Assembly: GCA_947478845.1 (NCBI GenBank)
Contig: CANJXC010000001.1
Span: 248,001 to 312,000, forward strand
Origin: Spirochaetales bacterium
GTDB lineage: Bacteria; Spirochaetota; Spirochaetia; JABEVK01
Length of the DNA stretch: 64,000 nt
Reading direction: 5' to 3'
The position numbers were made by a program, and so were the translations under genes. Below the pieces are notes generated by a model. The model did not search any database, was not told where the DNA came from, and saw nothing but the letters and a program-made list of their open reading frames with translations. This document shows positions 47,719 to 57,264 of the stretch, one piece after another (position 1 is the first letter of the stretch; every line of letters starts with the position of its first letter).

Positions 47719-49113
47719 CTAAAGTTTGTTGAGCCGAGGCCCGGAAGGCGTATCGACAACGGTCCAGCCCTTCGCCTTGAGTTCATCTCTGATCTCATCA
47801 GAGCGCGCAAAGTTTTTGGCCCGCCGGACTTCGGTGCGTTCGGTGGCCAACCTGAGCACCTCATCGGGTACTACGGGGGAGCTAGGCGCCTCAAAATCCG
47901 CGAGGCCAAGTCCCAAAACTTCGTCCATACGGTAGAGGCAAGAGAGCTTCTCCCCTGGGCTGACTTTGGGGTCTTTCACTAGTGCCCAGAGCGAAGCTAG
48001 GGCCGAAGGGGACGCGAGGTCATTGGCCAGAGCTGCGAGCCAGTTGTCGATATGATGTTGCGATGCTGCGCTCACCGCTGAAAGACTTCCCATCGCTTTC
48101 CACTCAGCGACTTTATCGGTGAGGTTCCTCCGGGCGTTTCGGGCGCCATCCAGAGCCTCCCAGCTGAAGGAAAGAGCGCTGCGGTAGTGGGCACCAAAAC
48201 AGAAGTACCGGTAATCCAGTGGGTCATAGCCTTTGTCGGAAAGAAGCTGTATCGTCAGAAAATCACCGCTGGATTTTGACATTTTGTCCTTGCCGGTAAG
48301 TAGAAACTCGTTGTGCAGCCAATAGTTGACCCAAGAATGGCCCAGTGCTCCCTCACTCTGTGCTATCTCATTGGTGTGGTGAACTGGAATGTGGTCGATT
48401 CCCCCGCAATGGATATCGAACCTTTCTCCTAGGTGATGAATGCTCATTGCCGAGCATTCAATATGCCAACCCGGGTAGCCCCGCCCCCAAGGGGAGTCCC
48501 AGACCATTGTCTGGCCGCCAAACTTGGAAGAGGTGAACCAGAGAACAAAATCACGTGGATTTTTCTTGCCTGCGTCAAGGTCTACTCTGCTTACGGCAGG
48601 AGCCTCTTGACGGTCTAGCAGGGCCATCTTGCCATAAGCGGGGAACCGTGAAGTGTCGAAATAAACATTACCACCGGCTTGGTAGGTCATTCCTCGATCT
48701 TGCAGACGCTCGATCAGCCTGATCATCTGGGGAATGTGTTCCGTTGCATGGGCCACTGTGCCGGGGCGCAGGATGTTCAGGCGTTTGGAATCGCTGAAAA
48801 AAGCTTCGGTAAAAAAGCGAGCAATATCCCAAACGGTCTTACCCTGCTCCCGGGCGCCTTTTTCCATCTTGTCTTCGCCGTCATCGCCATCTCCCGACAA
48901 GTGACCTACATCCGTAACATTCATGACGTGAGTCACGGCAAAACCGATTTGGGCCAGCGTCCGGCGCAACACGTCTTCAAACAGGTAGGCTCGAAAGTTC
49001 CCTATGTGAGCATAGTTGTACACGGTTGGCCCGCAGCAGTACATCGACACCTTCCCGGCCACGAGAGGAACGAAATCCTCGATACGGCGTGTTGCGGAAT
49101 TATACAGTTTCAT
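47719..49113 (-). CDS. cysS: Cysteinyl-tRNA synthetase
   Basis: Class I synthetase of 464 residues. HIGN (residues 36-39) stands for the HIGH motif, KMSKSSGDFLT near residue 275 for KMSKS, and the zinc ligands are in CCGPTVYN (near 26), ECSAMS and HCGGIDH. ATG 49113 is chosen; a TTG at 49119 with GGGGG upstream would add two residues. It is divergent from murB with 35 bp between start codons, so the two promoters must overlap. Confidence 0.96.
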   Translation of the reverse strand: MKLYNSATRRIEDFVPLVAGKVSMYCCGPTVYNYAHIGNFRAYLFEDVLRRTLAQIGFAVTHVMNVTDVGHLSGDGDDGEDKMEKGAREQGKTVWDIARFFTEAFFSDSKRLNILRPGTVAHATEHIPQMIRLIERLQDRGMTYQAGGNVYFDTSRFPAYGKMALLDRQEAPAVSRVDLDAGKKNPRDFVLWFTSSKFGGQTMVWDSPWGRGYPGWHIECSAMSIHHLGERFDIHCGGIDHIPVHHTNEIAQSEGALGHSWVNYWLHNEFLLTGKDKMSKSSGDFLTIQLLSDKGYDPLDYRYFCFGAHYRSALSFSWEALDGARNARRNLTDKVAEWKAMGSLSAVSAASQHHIDNWLAALANDLASPSALASLWALVKDPKVSPGEKLSCLYRMDEVLGLGLADFEAPSSPVVPDEVLRLATERTEVRRAKNFARSDEIRDELKAKGWTVVDTPSGPRLNKL

Positions 49114-49148
49114 GGACAAGGAAAGGCCCCCGAGGCTAGGATGGTCGC

Positions 49149-50105
49149 ATGGCGCAACACCCGTCCAAGATAGGCAATCTGCTTACGAAATGCAACCTGA
49201 AAGGGACGTGGCAGGCCGATGCACCGATGTCTGGCCATACCACCTTTCGTGTGGGCGGGCCGGCCGACTTTCTGGTATTTCCTCGGAGTTTTGAGGATGT
49301 GCAGGTTGTACGCGAACTGGCGCGAAACCAAGGAATCCCTCTGACCATTGTGGGCCGTGGGGCTAACCTCTTGGTCGCAGATCAAGGAATTAGGGGAATC
49401 ACGCTGGCCATGAGTAGCCTTGTCGGCTTCCAATGGAAACAGAGTTTGCTCACCGTTTCGGCGGGTACCGACGTCAGCGACGCAGCCCGCGCAGGTCTGG
49501 AGGGAGGCTTCAGCTGCCTAGAGTTCCTGAATGCCATGCCCAGTACCGTGGGAGGAGCCATATGGATGAATGCCCGATGCTACGGCTGGGAAATTGCCGA
49601 CGTGTTGTCTTCGGTCACCGTGCTAGATGAAAGTAACCGGACAGTGATCGTACCCTTTGCAGCAAAGGACTGGTCGTATAAAAAATCCCCTTTCCAAGGG
49701 AGAGACTGGTTGATTCTTGAGGCCAGCTTTCGCACAAGTCCGGCGACGCGGGAGGCCGTCGAGGCAGTGATGGTGGCCAACGAGGCGGACCGCACGGCCA
49801 AAGGGCATTTTAGGGCACCCTGTGCCGGAAGTGTGTTCAAGAACAACCATGCCTTCGGAGCAGCCAGCGGGGTCCTTATCGACCGCTGCGGGCTCAAGGG
49901 CTTAAGGTGCGGAAAAGCGGTCGTTTCGGACTGGCATGCAAACATCATCATCAACGAAGGGGGCGCCTTGGCCTCCGACATCCGGCAACTCATCAACGCC
50001 GTCAAGCAAAAAGTTCATAGTCAGATGGGATTCTTGTTGGAGGAGGAGGTGGTTTACTGCGGTGATTGGTCCTTAAGCGAGGTAGATATCAACAAAGTGG
50101 TGTGA
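49149..50105 (+). CDS. murB: UDP-N-acetylenolpyruvoylglucosamine reductase MurB
   Basis: FAD enzyme of 318 residues that completes UDP-MurNAc synthesis for peptidoglycan. The FAD-binding blocks are HTTFRVGGPADFLV, VGRGANLLV and NAMPSTVGGAIWMNA; the catalytic Ser is in CAGSVFKN and the Glu in EEEVVYCG. The layout is that of a type II MurB. AGGA lies 9 nt before the ATG. Its 3' end overlaps the convergent exported-protein gene by 52 bp. Confidence 0.94.
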   Translation: MAQHPSKIGNLLTKCNLKGTWQADAPMSGHTTFRVGGPADFLVFPRSFEDVQVVRELARNQGIPLTIVGRGANLLVADQGIRGITLAMSSLVGFQWKQSLLTVSAGTDVSDAARAGLEGGFSCLEFLNAMPSTVGGAIWMNARCYGWEIADVLSSVTVLDESNRTVIVPFAAKDWSYKKSPFQGRDWLILEASFRTSPATREAVEAVMVANEADRTAKGHFRAPCAGSVFKNNHAFGAASGVLIDRCGLKGLRCGKAVVSDWHANIIINEGGALASDIRQLINAVKQKVHSQMGFLLEEEVVYCGDWSLSEVDINKVV

Positions 50106-51142
50106 TTCTCGGGCCCAAACCATTGAGCCACCAAGTGGGGAGCCTCCATCTTGAGTTCGGCCCTCCAAGGACCTTGAACCTGGGCCCAGCCCAGAGTCAA
50201 CGTGGCCCCCACCTCCTCAGAGGTTGTCATTTTCCAACTTGCACGGCCAGACCATTGCGTACTGTTAGCCCGGAAACTGCCGAAGGCAGAGACTTCCCGC
50301 AGGCAGCCAGGAAAGGGAAAACTGCCGGATAAACCCACAGACCAACCGACCTGGTCAAGGGAAAGGTGGAACTTTCCGGACCATTCCCGGGTTGACCGCA
50401 TCACAGCCACACCGACAGCGCCTTGTTTTCCCTCAAACGACCAACCGGCTTCACCCACTGCAGCTTCTCGATCTTCCCAAAGCACCTCAGCCTTGGTCGA
50501 AACCCCCCACACGCTAGCCAAAGTTCGCCACAGCACCTTGCCGGTTTCAAGACGCTCCAAACCCGTGCCAAGTTCGATCCCAGGCGGGTGTACCCTGAGG
50601 TCTGTCCGCCCTGTCAACGTTGGGAGCTCACCGGCAGTAGACACCTGCTCAGCTCGAACCCCTACCTCCCAGAGATCGGACTTCCAAAGGGCCAAGCCCC
50701 GCAAACAGTCGCTTTCGTCCGGCCAGGAGCGTTGGTAAGCAACACCGCTGCGAAAAGTCGCGAGCCTAAATAAGGCCTGGCCCCCTACCCGCGTTTCGGC
50801 GGGTTCCTGAATCAACCATGCTGAGCCCCAAGGCATCTGGAAAACACCACCCCAGGTGCCCGGACGCGCCAGCGGGTCGGGAGCCCAAACCCAGGGGGCC
50901 GATTCAGACCAAGCTGCCCTAAGGGGCCCCATTAAAAACGGCTCGGCCTTAAGGCTCCCGCTCAGCCAACCCCCATCGCGACCCCACGCCCTTGCTTCGA
51001 AGGACTTCAGTGGGCTCCACTGACCCTGCCAGCGAAGCAGGTGCCCGTCTTGGAGTTCCAAAGAAAGATCTATGGCCGTGAGCCAGCTTGGCAAAAGAGC
51101 CACAATCGCTCCCACACAAAACGCCATTTTTCGCTTTTTCAT
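50054..51142 (-). CDS. Exported hypothetical protein, all-beta
   Basis: Protein of 362 residues from ATG 51142, giving a signal peptide MKKRKMAFCVGAIVALLPSW followed by LTA. Earlier in-frame starts, up to 51289, run into or past the divergent ackA start. The mature chain is rich in Trp, Gly and alternating hydrophobic residues (SWSFEGKQGAVGVAVM, SGSFPFPGCLREVSAFGSF), suggesting many beta-strands, possibly a membrane barrel. No family is recognised. Its last 52 bp are antisense to the murB end. Confidence 0.6.
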   Translation of the reverse strand: MKKRKMAFCVGAIVALLPSWLTAIDLSLELQDGHLLRWQGQWSPLKSFEARAWGRDGGWLSGSLKAEPFLMGPLRAAWSESAPWVWAPDPLARPGTWGGVFQMPWGSAWLIQEPAETRVGGQALFRLATFRSGVAYQRSWPDESDCLRGLALWKSDLWEVGVRAEQVSTAGELPTLTGRTDLRVHPPGIELGTGLERLETGKVLWRTLASVWGVSTKAEVLWEDREAAVGEAGWSFEGKQGAVGVAVMRSTREWSGKFHLSLDQVGWSVGLSGSFPFPGCLREVSAFGSFRANSTQWSGRASWKMTTSEEVGATLTLGWAQVQGPWRAELKMEAPHLVAQWFGPENHTTLLISTSLKDQSPQ

Positions 51143-51241
51143 AGCCATAAAGACAGCGGAATCCGCCATTTTGCTTGAAGTTGCCGAAAGCTTCGTGGCA
51201 CACTTTGGCTGTGGCGACACCGATAGGAGGGTCTTAAGCCC

Positions 51242-52570
51242 ATGGTCATTTTGACATTGAATTGCGGCAGTTCGTCCGTGAAGTACCAAGTCTACAACTG
51301 GGAGGCGAAAGAGGTCTTGGCCCGGGGTCTTGTAGAACGTGTTGGCACCGCAGACTCCGTTCTAGAGCACACAACCCATCGCAATGAGACCCTGACGATC
51401 AATCGGGAAATACCTGACCACGAGACGGCGATTCAGATGATCCTGGAAACGGTGGCCGACAGCAGGGTCGGCGTTGTAAAAAAAATTGAGGAAATCAAGG
51501 CCGTCGGACACAGGGTTCTGCACGGTGGTCAGAAGTTCAACAAATCCGCCATGATTACTCCCGAGTCACTTCAGACCTTCCGGGAACTGGTCGATTTGGG
51601 ACCCCTTCACCTACCGGCCAATATCTCAGGCATTGAAGCGGCTCAGAGGGTGTTGCCTCAGATTCCCCAGGTAGCGGTGCTCGACACGGCCTGGCATCAG
51701 ACTATGCCTGCTTTCGCCTACATTTATGCGGTACCTTACAACTGGTACACCTACTATGGGGTGCGCCGGTACGGTTTCCACGGGACCTCCTTCCTCTATA
51801 CCGCTAAACGTGCATCGGCTCTCTTAGGAAAACACCCGATGGAGACAAATCTCATCATTGCCCACGTAGGCAACGGAGCTTCGATGAGTGCCGTCAAGAA
51901 CGGTTGCGCGTTTGACACTTCCATGGGCCTTACTCCTTTGGAAGGTCTGGTGATGGGCACGCGCTCAGGCGACATCGACCCCGCGATCATCAACTATATT
52001 TGCCGGCGCACCGGAATGACGAGCCTGCAGGTTGAAAATGATCTGAACAAAAAATCGGGTTTACTGGGTGTAACCGGGCGCTTTTCGGACCGGCGTGACG
52101 TCAATCAGGCCGCAGAAAACGGAGATTCCCAGTCCTTGCTCGCCAAACAGATCGAGGGATACCGCCTCAAGAAATATATTGGTGCTTATATGGCCGGCTT
52201 GGAAAGAGTAGATGCCATCGTATTTACCGCCGGCGTCGGTGAGATGAGCCCGGCAACACGGGAAGAGGCTCTTAAGGGCCTCGATAACTTGGGAATCATA
52301 CTCGACCCCGATAAGAATAAACTCAGCCGCACTCGCAACGCCGAAACCTGCATCAGCTCCGACCACTCGCCGATAAAGATTTTTGTCATCCCCACCGACG
52401 AGGAGCTTGTCATCACCGAGGATGCCTATGCCATCAGTATCGGTACCTACGACATCCACACCAATTTCCGTTATTCTTTCGAGGACAAAGCGTATGTCAA
52501 TAAGGAACGAGCCAAAGGTCTTGAAAGGGAATTGAAGAAAAACCCTGCTTTGCAGGACATTTTGGCCTAG
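51242..52570 (+). CDS. ackA: Acetate kinase
   Basis: Acetate kinase of 442 residues, interconverting acetyl phosphate and acetate with ADP/ATP in fermentative energy metabolism. The N-terminal NCGSSSVKY, the [12 protein letters not shown] segment, and the block [20 protein letters not shown] continuing with [14 protein letters not shown] are family signatures. TAGGAGGG lies 9 nt before the ATG. It is about 40 residues longer than E. coli AckA, mainly through a C-terminal extension with a Lys/Glu-rich end. Confidence 0.96.
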   Translation: MVILTLNCGSSSVKYQVYNWEAKEVLARGLVERVGTADSVLEHTTHRNETLTINREIPDHETAIQMILETVADSRVGVVKKIEEIKAVGHRVLHGGQKFNKSAMITPESLQTFRELVDLGPLHLPANISGIEAAQRVLPQIPQVAVLDTAWHQTMPAFAYIYAVPYNWYTYYGVRRYGFHGTSFLYTAKRASALLGKHPMETNLIIAHVGNGASMSAVKNGCAFDTSMGLTPLEGLVMGTRSGDIDPAIINYICRRTGMTSLQVENDLNKKSGLLGVTGRFSDRRDVNQAAENGDSQSLLAKQIEGYRLKKYIGAYMAGLERVDAIVFTAGVGEMSPATREEALKGLDNLGIILDPDKNKLSRTRNAETCISSDHSPIKIFVIPTDEELVITEDAYAISIGTYDIHTNFRYSFEDKAYVNKERAKGLERELKKNPALQDILA

Positions 52571-52592
52571 CAGGCCAGGAGATTTCCGCGCG

Positions 52593-53456
52593 CTAGTGGC
52601 CCCGCTCGATCTGAGGGAATACTTCCAGCTTGTCGAGCAGTTCAGCCACCAAGTCGCGGCTTTCCGGAGTCAACCGCTCGGGAACATCGTCAGGTCCGTG
52701 CATCGTTTTCCAAGCGGCGGGAAGTTCACCCGGCTCTTTTCCTTCGAGCTCACCCGGAATCTTGCGGCGCTTGCGGTATTCGAGAGCCTGTCGGCGTGGC
52801 AAGAGGCTAATCTGCACGGCGGGGATTCCGCCTAGGAAAAGCCCCAAGTCGTCAGAAAATGGGGTGTTGACTTCCAGCGTGTCGCCTGCACCACAAGTCG
52901 CGAGCCACCGCAATGCCCCCAGACGCAGGCGCGCGTAGGCATCGAGTCCTGTGGGAGGCCCTTTTTGACGGGTCTGGCGAATCAGATGCTCGCCCAAATG
53001 CCCCAGGACCACGGTGTCGCCTATACCCGTCATGTCCATCACGACGGGGAATAGGCCCTCAATTGGCCCCCATAAACGGGCCAACGCATAGGCACCCTGG
53101 TCGCTAGCGCTGCCACCAGTGGACAATTCCTCACCATCTGTAAAGACCACCCTCATTGCCAGTCCTTTCCTAGAACGGCACAAGTAGTCCACGAGGGCTA
53201 AAACGCTAGCTCCATTGTCATTCGCTCCCGGGGTCCCAGCCACTCGATCGTAGTGGGCAATGACAAGTTTTTCGCCCGGTTCGGGCACCATAGGCCGTCC
53301 TGAGCGCAGCTGCACATGCCGGAAGGGGCCCACCCTGACCAATTCAAGGGGGAGATCCAAACTCTTGAGCGCCCTTACCAACACCGAAAAACGGTCGGCA
53401 CTCGGTGTGCAAAACTCATGGAACCAGGGCGGTAAAGTTTCGTCGGCGAGGGACAT
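52593..53456 (-). CDS. M28-type metallopeptidase-like protein
   Basis: Protein of 287 residues without a signal peptide. Zinc-site blocks of family M28 are present: AHYDRV with GANDNGASVLALVDYL (His and bridging Asp, near residues 67-85), FTDGEELS (catalytic Glu-Glu, near 104), VVMDMTGIGD (Asp) and, near the end, TMHGPDD (His). An aminopeptidase role in the cytoplasm is likely, substrate unknown. No Shine-Dalgarno is present; a TATAAA box ends 6 nt before the ATG. It is convergent with ackA and divergent from the carboxypeptidase gene. Confidence 0.82.
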   Translation of the reverse strand: MSLADETLPPWFHEFCTPSADRFSVLVRALKSLDLPLELVRVGPFRHVQLRSGRPMVPEPGEKLVIAHYDRVAGTPGANDNGASVLALVDYLCRSRKGLAMRVVFTDGEELSTGGSASDQGAYALARLWGPIEGLFPVVMDMTGIGDTVVLGHLGEHLIRQTRQKGPPTGLDAYARLRLGALRWLATCGAGDTLEVNTPFSDDLGLFLGGIPAVQISLLPRRQALEYRKRRKIPGELEGKEPGELPAAWKTMHGPDDVPERLTPESRDLVAELLDKLEVFPQIERGH

Positions 53457-53462
53457 GGGGCG

Positions 53463-53491
53463 TTTATATCATGGGGAACCCAGATTGTCTT
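53463..53491 (-). promoter_or_regulatory. Promoter giving a leaderless mRNA for the M28 peptidase gene
   Basis: Minus strand AAGACA (53486-53491), a 17-bp spacer and TATAAA (53463-53468); the ATG follows 6 nt later at 53456. The predicted transcript would start at or just inside the start codon. Confidence 0.5.
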
Positions 53492-53502
53492 AGAGGTTTA
53501 CC

Positions 53503-54768
53503 TTGACCGCAACCCGTCCCTTAGTTAAGGTGGGGTTTCGCATGCGAGTTCTCGTCTTTTTCATAGTGTTGCTCCTCAGTGGGGTTCCTGCCTGGGTTCA
53601 GGACCTTGTTCCCTCGGTTCCCGGGGCCATTCTCATGGACTTCACTACGGGTAGGTTGCTTTTTCAAAAAAATCCAGACTGGGAAGATCCCCCGGCGTCG
53701 CTGACTAAGTTGATGACTCTACACTTAGCTTGGAAGGCCCTCGAAGCGGGTCGGCTTTCATCGGCAACTCCTGTTCCAATTAGGAAAGAGGTTTTAGGCT
53801 TGGTTCCTCCTGGGTCGTCGCTGATGTTTCTCGAGGTCGGTCAAAGGGTTACGGTGAAAGACCTTATGCTCGGTCTGGCAGTTGACAGTGGCAATGATGC
53901 AGGTTTGGTTCTTGCCGATTTTCTCGCCGGCAGCCAAGAAAAGTTCGTCGCCCAAATGAATGCCGAGGCGCAGGCGCTTGGTATGACTCGTACGCGGTTC
54001 CAAGATGCGTACGGATTCAGCCAGGCCAACACTACGACAGTCTTGGAGTGGTCCCGCTTCTGCCGTTTTTACCTGCAAAAACACTCGCAGGCTATTGAGA
54101 ACTTGCACAGCGTACGGCAGTTTGCCTTTCCGCTGCCTGAAAACTTTCCACCCGGCGTGAGCCGCTCGCAGACGATAACTCAGAAAAACCGGAACTCACT
54201 TCTGGAAAGCTACCCTGGAGCCGATGGTCTCAAAACCGGTTATATTGCCGAATCAGGTTATAATCTTGCGGCTACGGCACTACGCGGAAGGCAACGGCTA
54301 ATTGCCGTTCTTATGGGGATACAGGGAAAAGACGCGAACGAAGGAAGTGCGAAAAGGTCGGCAGCGGCGAGCAAACTACTGGACTTCGGGTTTAACACTT
54401 TTCCTTTGAGGCCACTGCCGGTGCCTGTGATCCCACCGGTGAAGGTTTGGTATAGCCAAGAGGGTCGAGTCGATGTTCTTGTCGTTCAGGAAGCAGTTTA
54501 TCCACTTTCTGAGGCCGAGTTTCGCAAAGTTGAGGTTTCGGTGATTATGGCACCCGCATTTTTGGGCCCATTCTCGGTACACACGATCTTAGGCCACCTT
54601 GAATGGACCAGAGAAGGCAAAGAGTTCTATCGACTCGCGTTGGTTTCGGCTCGCGAGCTCCACAGGGCTCCCTGGTGGGAAGCCCTGAGCGACGCGTTAA
54701 CGCTGTTTTTTCAGGGGTTATTTGGGAGCAAGTCTCCCATTCATCCGGCTATCTTGCCCAATAGCTGA
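53503..54768 (+). CDS. D-alanyl-D-alanine carboxypeptidase (S11 family, DacA/DacC type)
   Basis: Penicillin-binding enzyme of 421 residues that trims the terminal D-Ala of peptidoglycan stem peptides. Catalytic motifs: SLTK (near residue 66), SGN (near 130) and KTG in GLKTGYIAESGYN (near 245). A signal peptide (RVLVFFIVLLLSGVPAWVQ) is followed by the mature domain and a beta-rich C-terminal domain. The start could be TTG 53503 (AGAGG 6 nt upstream) or ATG 53542. The 3' end overlaps the convergent GNAT gene by 20 bp. Confidence 0.92.
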   Translation: MTATRPLVKVGFRMRVLVFFIVLLLSGVPAWVQDLVPSVPGAILMDFTTGRLLFQKNPDWEDPPASLTKLMTLHLAWKALEAGRLSSATPVPIRKEVLGLVPPGSSLMFLEVGQRVTVKDLMLGLAVDSGNDAGLVLADFLAGSQEKFVAQMNAEAQALGMTRTRFQDAYGFSQANTTTVLEWSRFCRFYLQKHSQAIENLHSVRQFAFPLPENFPPGVSRSQTITQKNRNSLLESYPGADGLKTGYIAESGYNLAATALRGRQRLIAVLMGIQGKDANEGSAKRSAAASKLLDFGFNTFPLRPLPVPVIPPVKVWYSQEGRVDVLVVQEAVYPLSEAEFRKVEVSVIMAPAFLGPFSVHTILGHLEWTREGKEFYRLALVSARELHRAPWWEALSDALTLFFQGLFGSKSPIHPAILPNS

Positions 54769-55549
54769 TGCGAAAGTCGGAGGCCTCACCAAAACCCAGT
54801 TCAAAGTAGAGATTCAGGGCGGCGAGGTTTTGTTTTTTTACAAACAGGCAGGCGCCCTGCCCTTGCTTCGAGAGCTGGTTCAGCAAGGTAACTAGCAAGG
54901 CTTTTTGCAACCCCTTACGACGATGCGAGGGTGTTGTGTACACCCCGCCCAATTGAGCCCACTCGCCGGCCCGGGCGTTTGTCCTGGCCATGGCTACCGG
55001 TTGCTCCCTGTCCCAGGCCACGAGAACCAATTGCTCCCTGAGGGTTTTCTGCAACGCTATCCAGCTCAGTACCGGTTGGAACTCCTCGGGAGAAAAAAGC
55101 ACCTCCTCTTTTTCGTAGCCTTCTTGAAGAGAAAAAAGCTTCAGGGCATCCCTTGGCCTAGCCTGGGTCACCGCAATCGAGCCACCCGATGACGTCTCTT
55201 GACGTGCCCGAATCAAAAGATCGTAATCGACGCTGCGTAACCTGCGGGCAGGCTCAAGCGCCGACTCAGCGAAATTAACCCAGTCCGAGGGTCCCATCAA
55301 ACAAAAGTTTTCGTGGAGGCGGGAAAGGTGAATGACGCGAACTAGCTGTTGTCGCGTTATCGGTGCATACGGAAGCACTGGGTAGACCACAGACCGGTCG
55401 CGCACACCGAAGACGGCTCTGAGGCCCGAATCATCGGATTCTGCGAAGAGTTTCAACCCCCTTTGGGCCAACATTCCAGTAGTTTGGGGACCGAACCTAG
55501 ATAACCAAGTCCGAACACTCGCATGGTCGGCAACAGTTACTTGTTTCAT
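54749..55549 (-). CDS. GNAT-family acetyltransferase
   Basis: Protein of 266 residues whose C-terminal half is a GNAT fold. Motif A is GGVYTTPSHRRKGLQKALLV (acetyl-CoA pyrophosphate loop, near residues 195-214), followed by LFVKKQNLAALNLYFELGF, the usual final strand-helix. The N-terminal half is less clear. The ATG overlaps the stop of the GH3 gene (ATGA), so the two are coupled. The acceptor substrate is unknown; a link to amino-sugar or peptidoglycan turnover through its neighbour is only a suggestion. Confidence 0.82.
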   Translation of the reverse strand: MKQVTVADHASVRTWLSRFGPQTTGMLAQRGLKLFAESDDSGLRAVFGVRDRSVVYPVLPYAPITRQQLVRVIHLSRLHENFCLMGPSDWVNFAESALEPARRLRSVDYDLLIRARQETSSGGSIAVTQARPRDALKLFSLQEGYEKEEVLFSPEEFQPVLSWIALQKTLREQLVLVAWDREQPVAMARTNARAGEWAQLGGVYTTPSHRRKGLQKALLVTLLNQLSKQGQGACLFVKKQNLAALNLYFELGFGEASDFRISYWAR

Positions 55550-57207
55550 GGCATTCCCGTTGCCAAACCCGGAAACTTCAGTGGCAGGCGACCCCTGGGG
55601 GTAAAGTCACCCGCAAGCGCCGCAGTAGCAACCTCAAAAGCAGCGGGATTGGTTCCAAAGACCGCGATTGCGTTACGGACCCAGGGCACCTCCCTTAGGT
55701 ACACTGGCGAAAGCAGCGAAATAACTGCCAGACGGTCTTTCCAAGGCTCAAGTGCCTTTAAATAGGCAACCCCGCCCGGGACAGCTAAAACAAACACGAT
55801 GCGGGACGCCGACCGGGCCTGCTCGACCAGGGTGTCACGGAAGACTGAGTCGTACCCCGAAAACCGATATTCGTATTCCAAGCTACGGGTCCCCGGAAAC
55901 CGGATACCTACGGCAGCTGTAGCCCCTTGGTAGGGGGTCACCAAAAGAAGTGGCCCGGGTTTCCACGGCAGATCCTGACCCGCCATCAGGACAGCAGCAC
56001 GAGCTGTTGACTGAAAAAAGAACTCGTTGGCCCCGGTTGCTGGCAACTTCAGGCGGGTAGGATCAGGTTCCAGCGGTATCGCTCCCTTGCCTTTCAGGTA
56101 GGCTAGCTTGAGCCTCACCACCCGCGTCGCAGCCTCCCTCAATCGCGCCAAAAAGGCAGGATCGGCCGCTTTTGCCACCAGTTCTTCTCGGGTTTCCGTC
56201 TGCGCAGCGGCGGGCTTCGATATCAGGAGCAGGTCATTCCCTGCGGCTAGCGCTTTGACGGCAGCTTGCGGAATTGTCATGCTATCGGGTCTGGCACCGT
56301 CCATGAGCAGGTCGTCCGTTATCACCACACCTGAAAACCCGAGATCCTTTCTCAGCAGTCCACCGATCAACTCAGGCGATAGGGACGCAGGAAGCTCATT
56401 TCCACTGACCTGGGGAAAGGCCAGATGTCCGCTCATGATGGCCGGCAAGCCCTCCGCTATCATCATCCGGTAGGGAACTAATTCCCGCTTCAACAGCATA
56501 TCCCTCGTGTCATTGAGAATGGGAAGCCGCCCGTGGCTATCGTCGGGCGTGTTACCATGACCAGGAAAGTGTTTTGCCGTGGCAATCACGCCCGCCTCGG
56601 CAAGTCCCCGCTGAAAAGCAGCTCCTAAAACACCAGACTGAATCGGATCCGAAGAAAAGGAGCGAGGTCCGATCACGGTGGTATTGGCATTAATGTACAG
56701 GTCTACTGAGGGGGCGAAGTTCATGTTCACCCCCAACTGGCGCAGTTCGGTGCCGAGAAACCATCCAGTCTGCCAGGCATCGTGAGGCAGACCCGCTGAG
56801 CCAAGGGCCAGATTTCCGGGACTAGTGCTGGTAGTGCCTTTGATGTGCCTCACCCAGCCACCTTCCTGATCGGTTGCAACCAGAAGGGGAATCCGACCCT
56901 TGGCCCGTTGGCTGGCAGCTTGAAGTGTCTGCACGGCCTTAGCAACCGACTCCGGGCTTCCTGCGTTCCAGCCGAAGAACTTCACCCCTCCCAAAGGTCC
57001 ACTTGACGCCCATTGCAGGATGAATGAGTCCGGCTCTGAATCCGGAAAGGCCAGCATCAGGACCTGGCTTGACAGTTCTCGGGGCGACATTCCCGCAACT
57101 AGCTGCGCGGCCAATTCCGCGTCTGGGCGTTGATCCCAGAAATCAACGGCATCGGAAGGAAAGCTTAAACAAAGGAAGGCTAGCAGGGCGGCGCAACGTG
57201 CAACCAT
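55546..57207 (-). CDS. Exported GH3 beta-N-acetylhexosaminidase-like glycosidase
   Basis: Glycoside hydrolase family 3 protein of 553 residues with a signal peptide (MVARCAALLAFLCLSFPSDA). ATDQEGGWVRHIKG, KHFPGHGNTPDDSHGRLP (near residue 211, the NagZ-type His-Asp acid/base loop) and the nucleophile Asp in VVITDDLLMDG (near 297) indicate the N-acetylglucosaminidase branch. An additional C-terminal domain of about 180 residues follows the TIM barrel. It probably cleaves GlcNAc from peptidoglycan or chitin fragments outside the cytoplasm. It is coupled to the GNAT gene. Confidence 0.9.
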   Translation of the reverse strand: MVARCAALLAFLCLSFPSDAVDFWDQRPDAELAAQLVAGMSPRELSSQVLMLAFPDSEPDSFILQWASSGPLGGVKFFGWNAGSPESVAKAVQTLQAASQRAKGRIPLLVATDQEGGWVRHIKGTTSTSPGNLALGSAGLPHDAWQTGWFLGTELRQLGVNMNFAPSVDLYINANTTVIGPRSFSSDPIQSGVLGAAFQRGLAEAGVIATAKHFPGHGNTPDDSHGRLPILNDTRDMLLKRELVPYRMMIAEGLPAIMSGHLAFPQVSGNELPASLSPELIGGLLRKDLGFSGVVITDDLLMDGARPDSMTIPQAAVKALAAGNDLLLISKPAAAQTETREELVAKAADPAFLARLREAATRVVRLKLAYLKGKGAIPLEPDPTRLKLPATGANEFFFQSTARAAVLMAGQDLPWKPGPLLLVTPYQGATAAVGIRFPGTRSLEYEYRFSGYDSVFRDTLVEQARSASRIVFVLAVPGGVAYLKALEPWKDRLAVISLLSPVYLREVPWVRNAIAVFGTNPAAFEVATAALAGDFTPRGRLPLKFPGLATGMP

Positions 57208-57264
57208 ACCGATTCTTACCTTATCGGCGCCGAAAAATCCAGCGGGATGGTTTAAACTGGTCCT

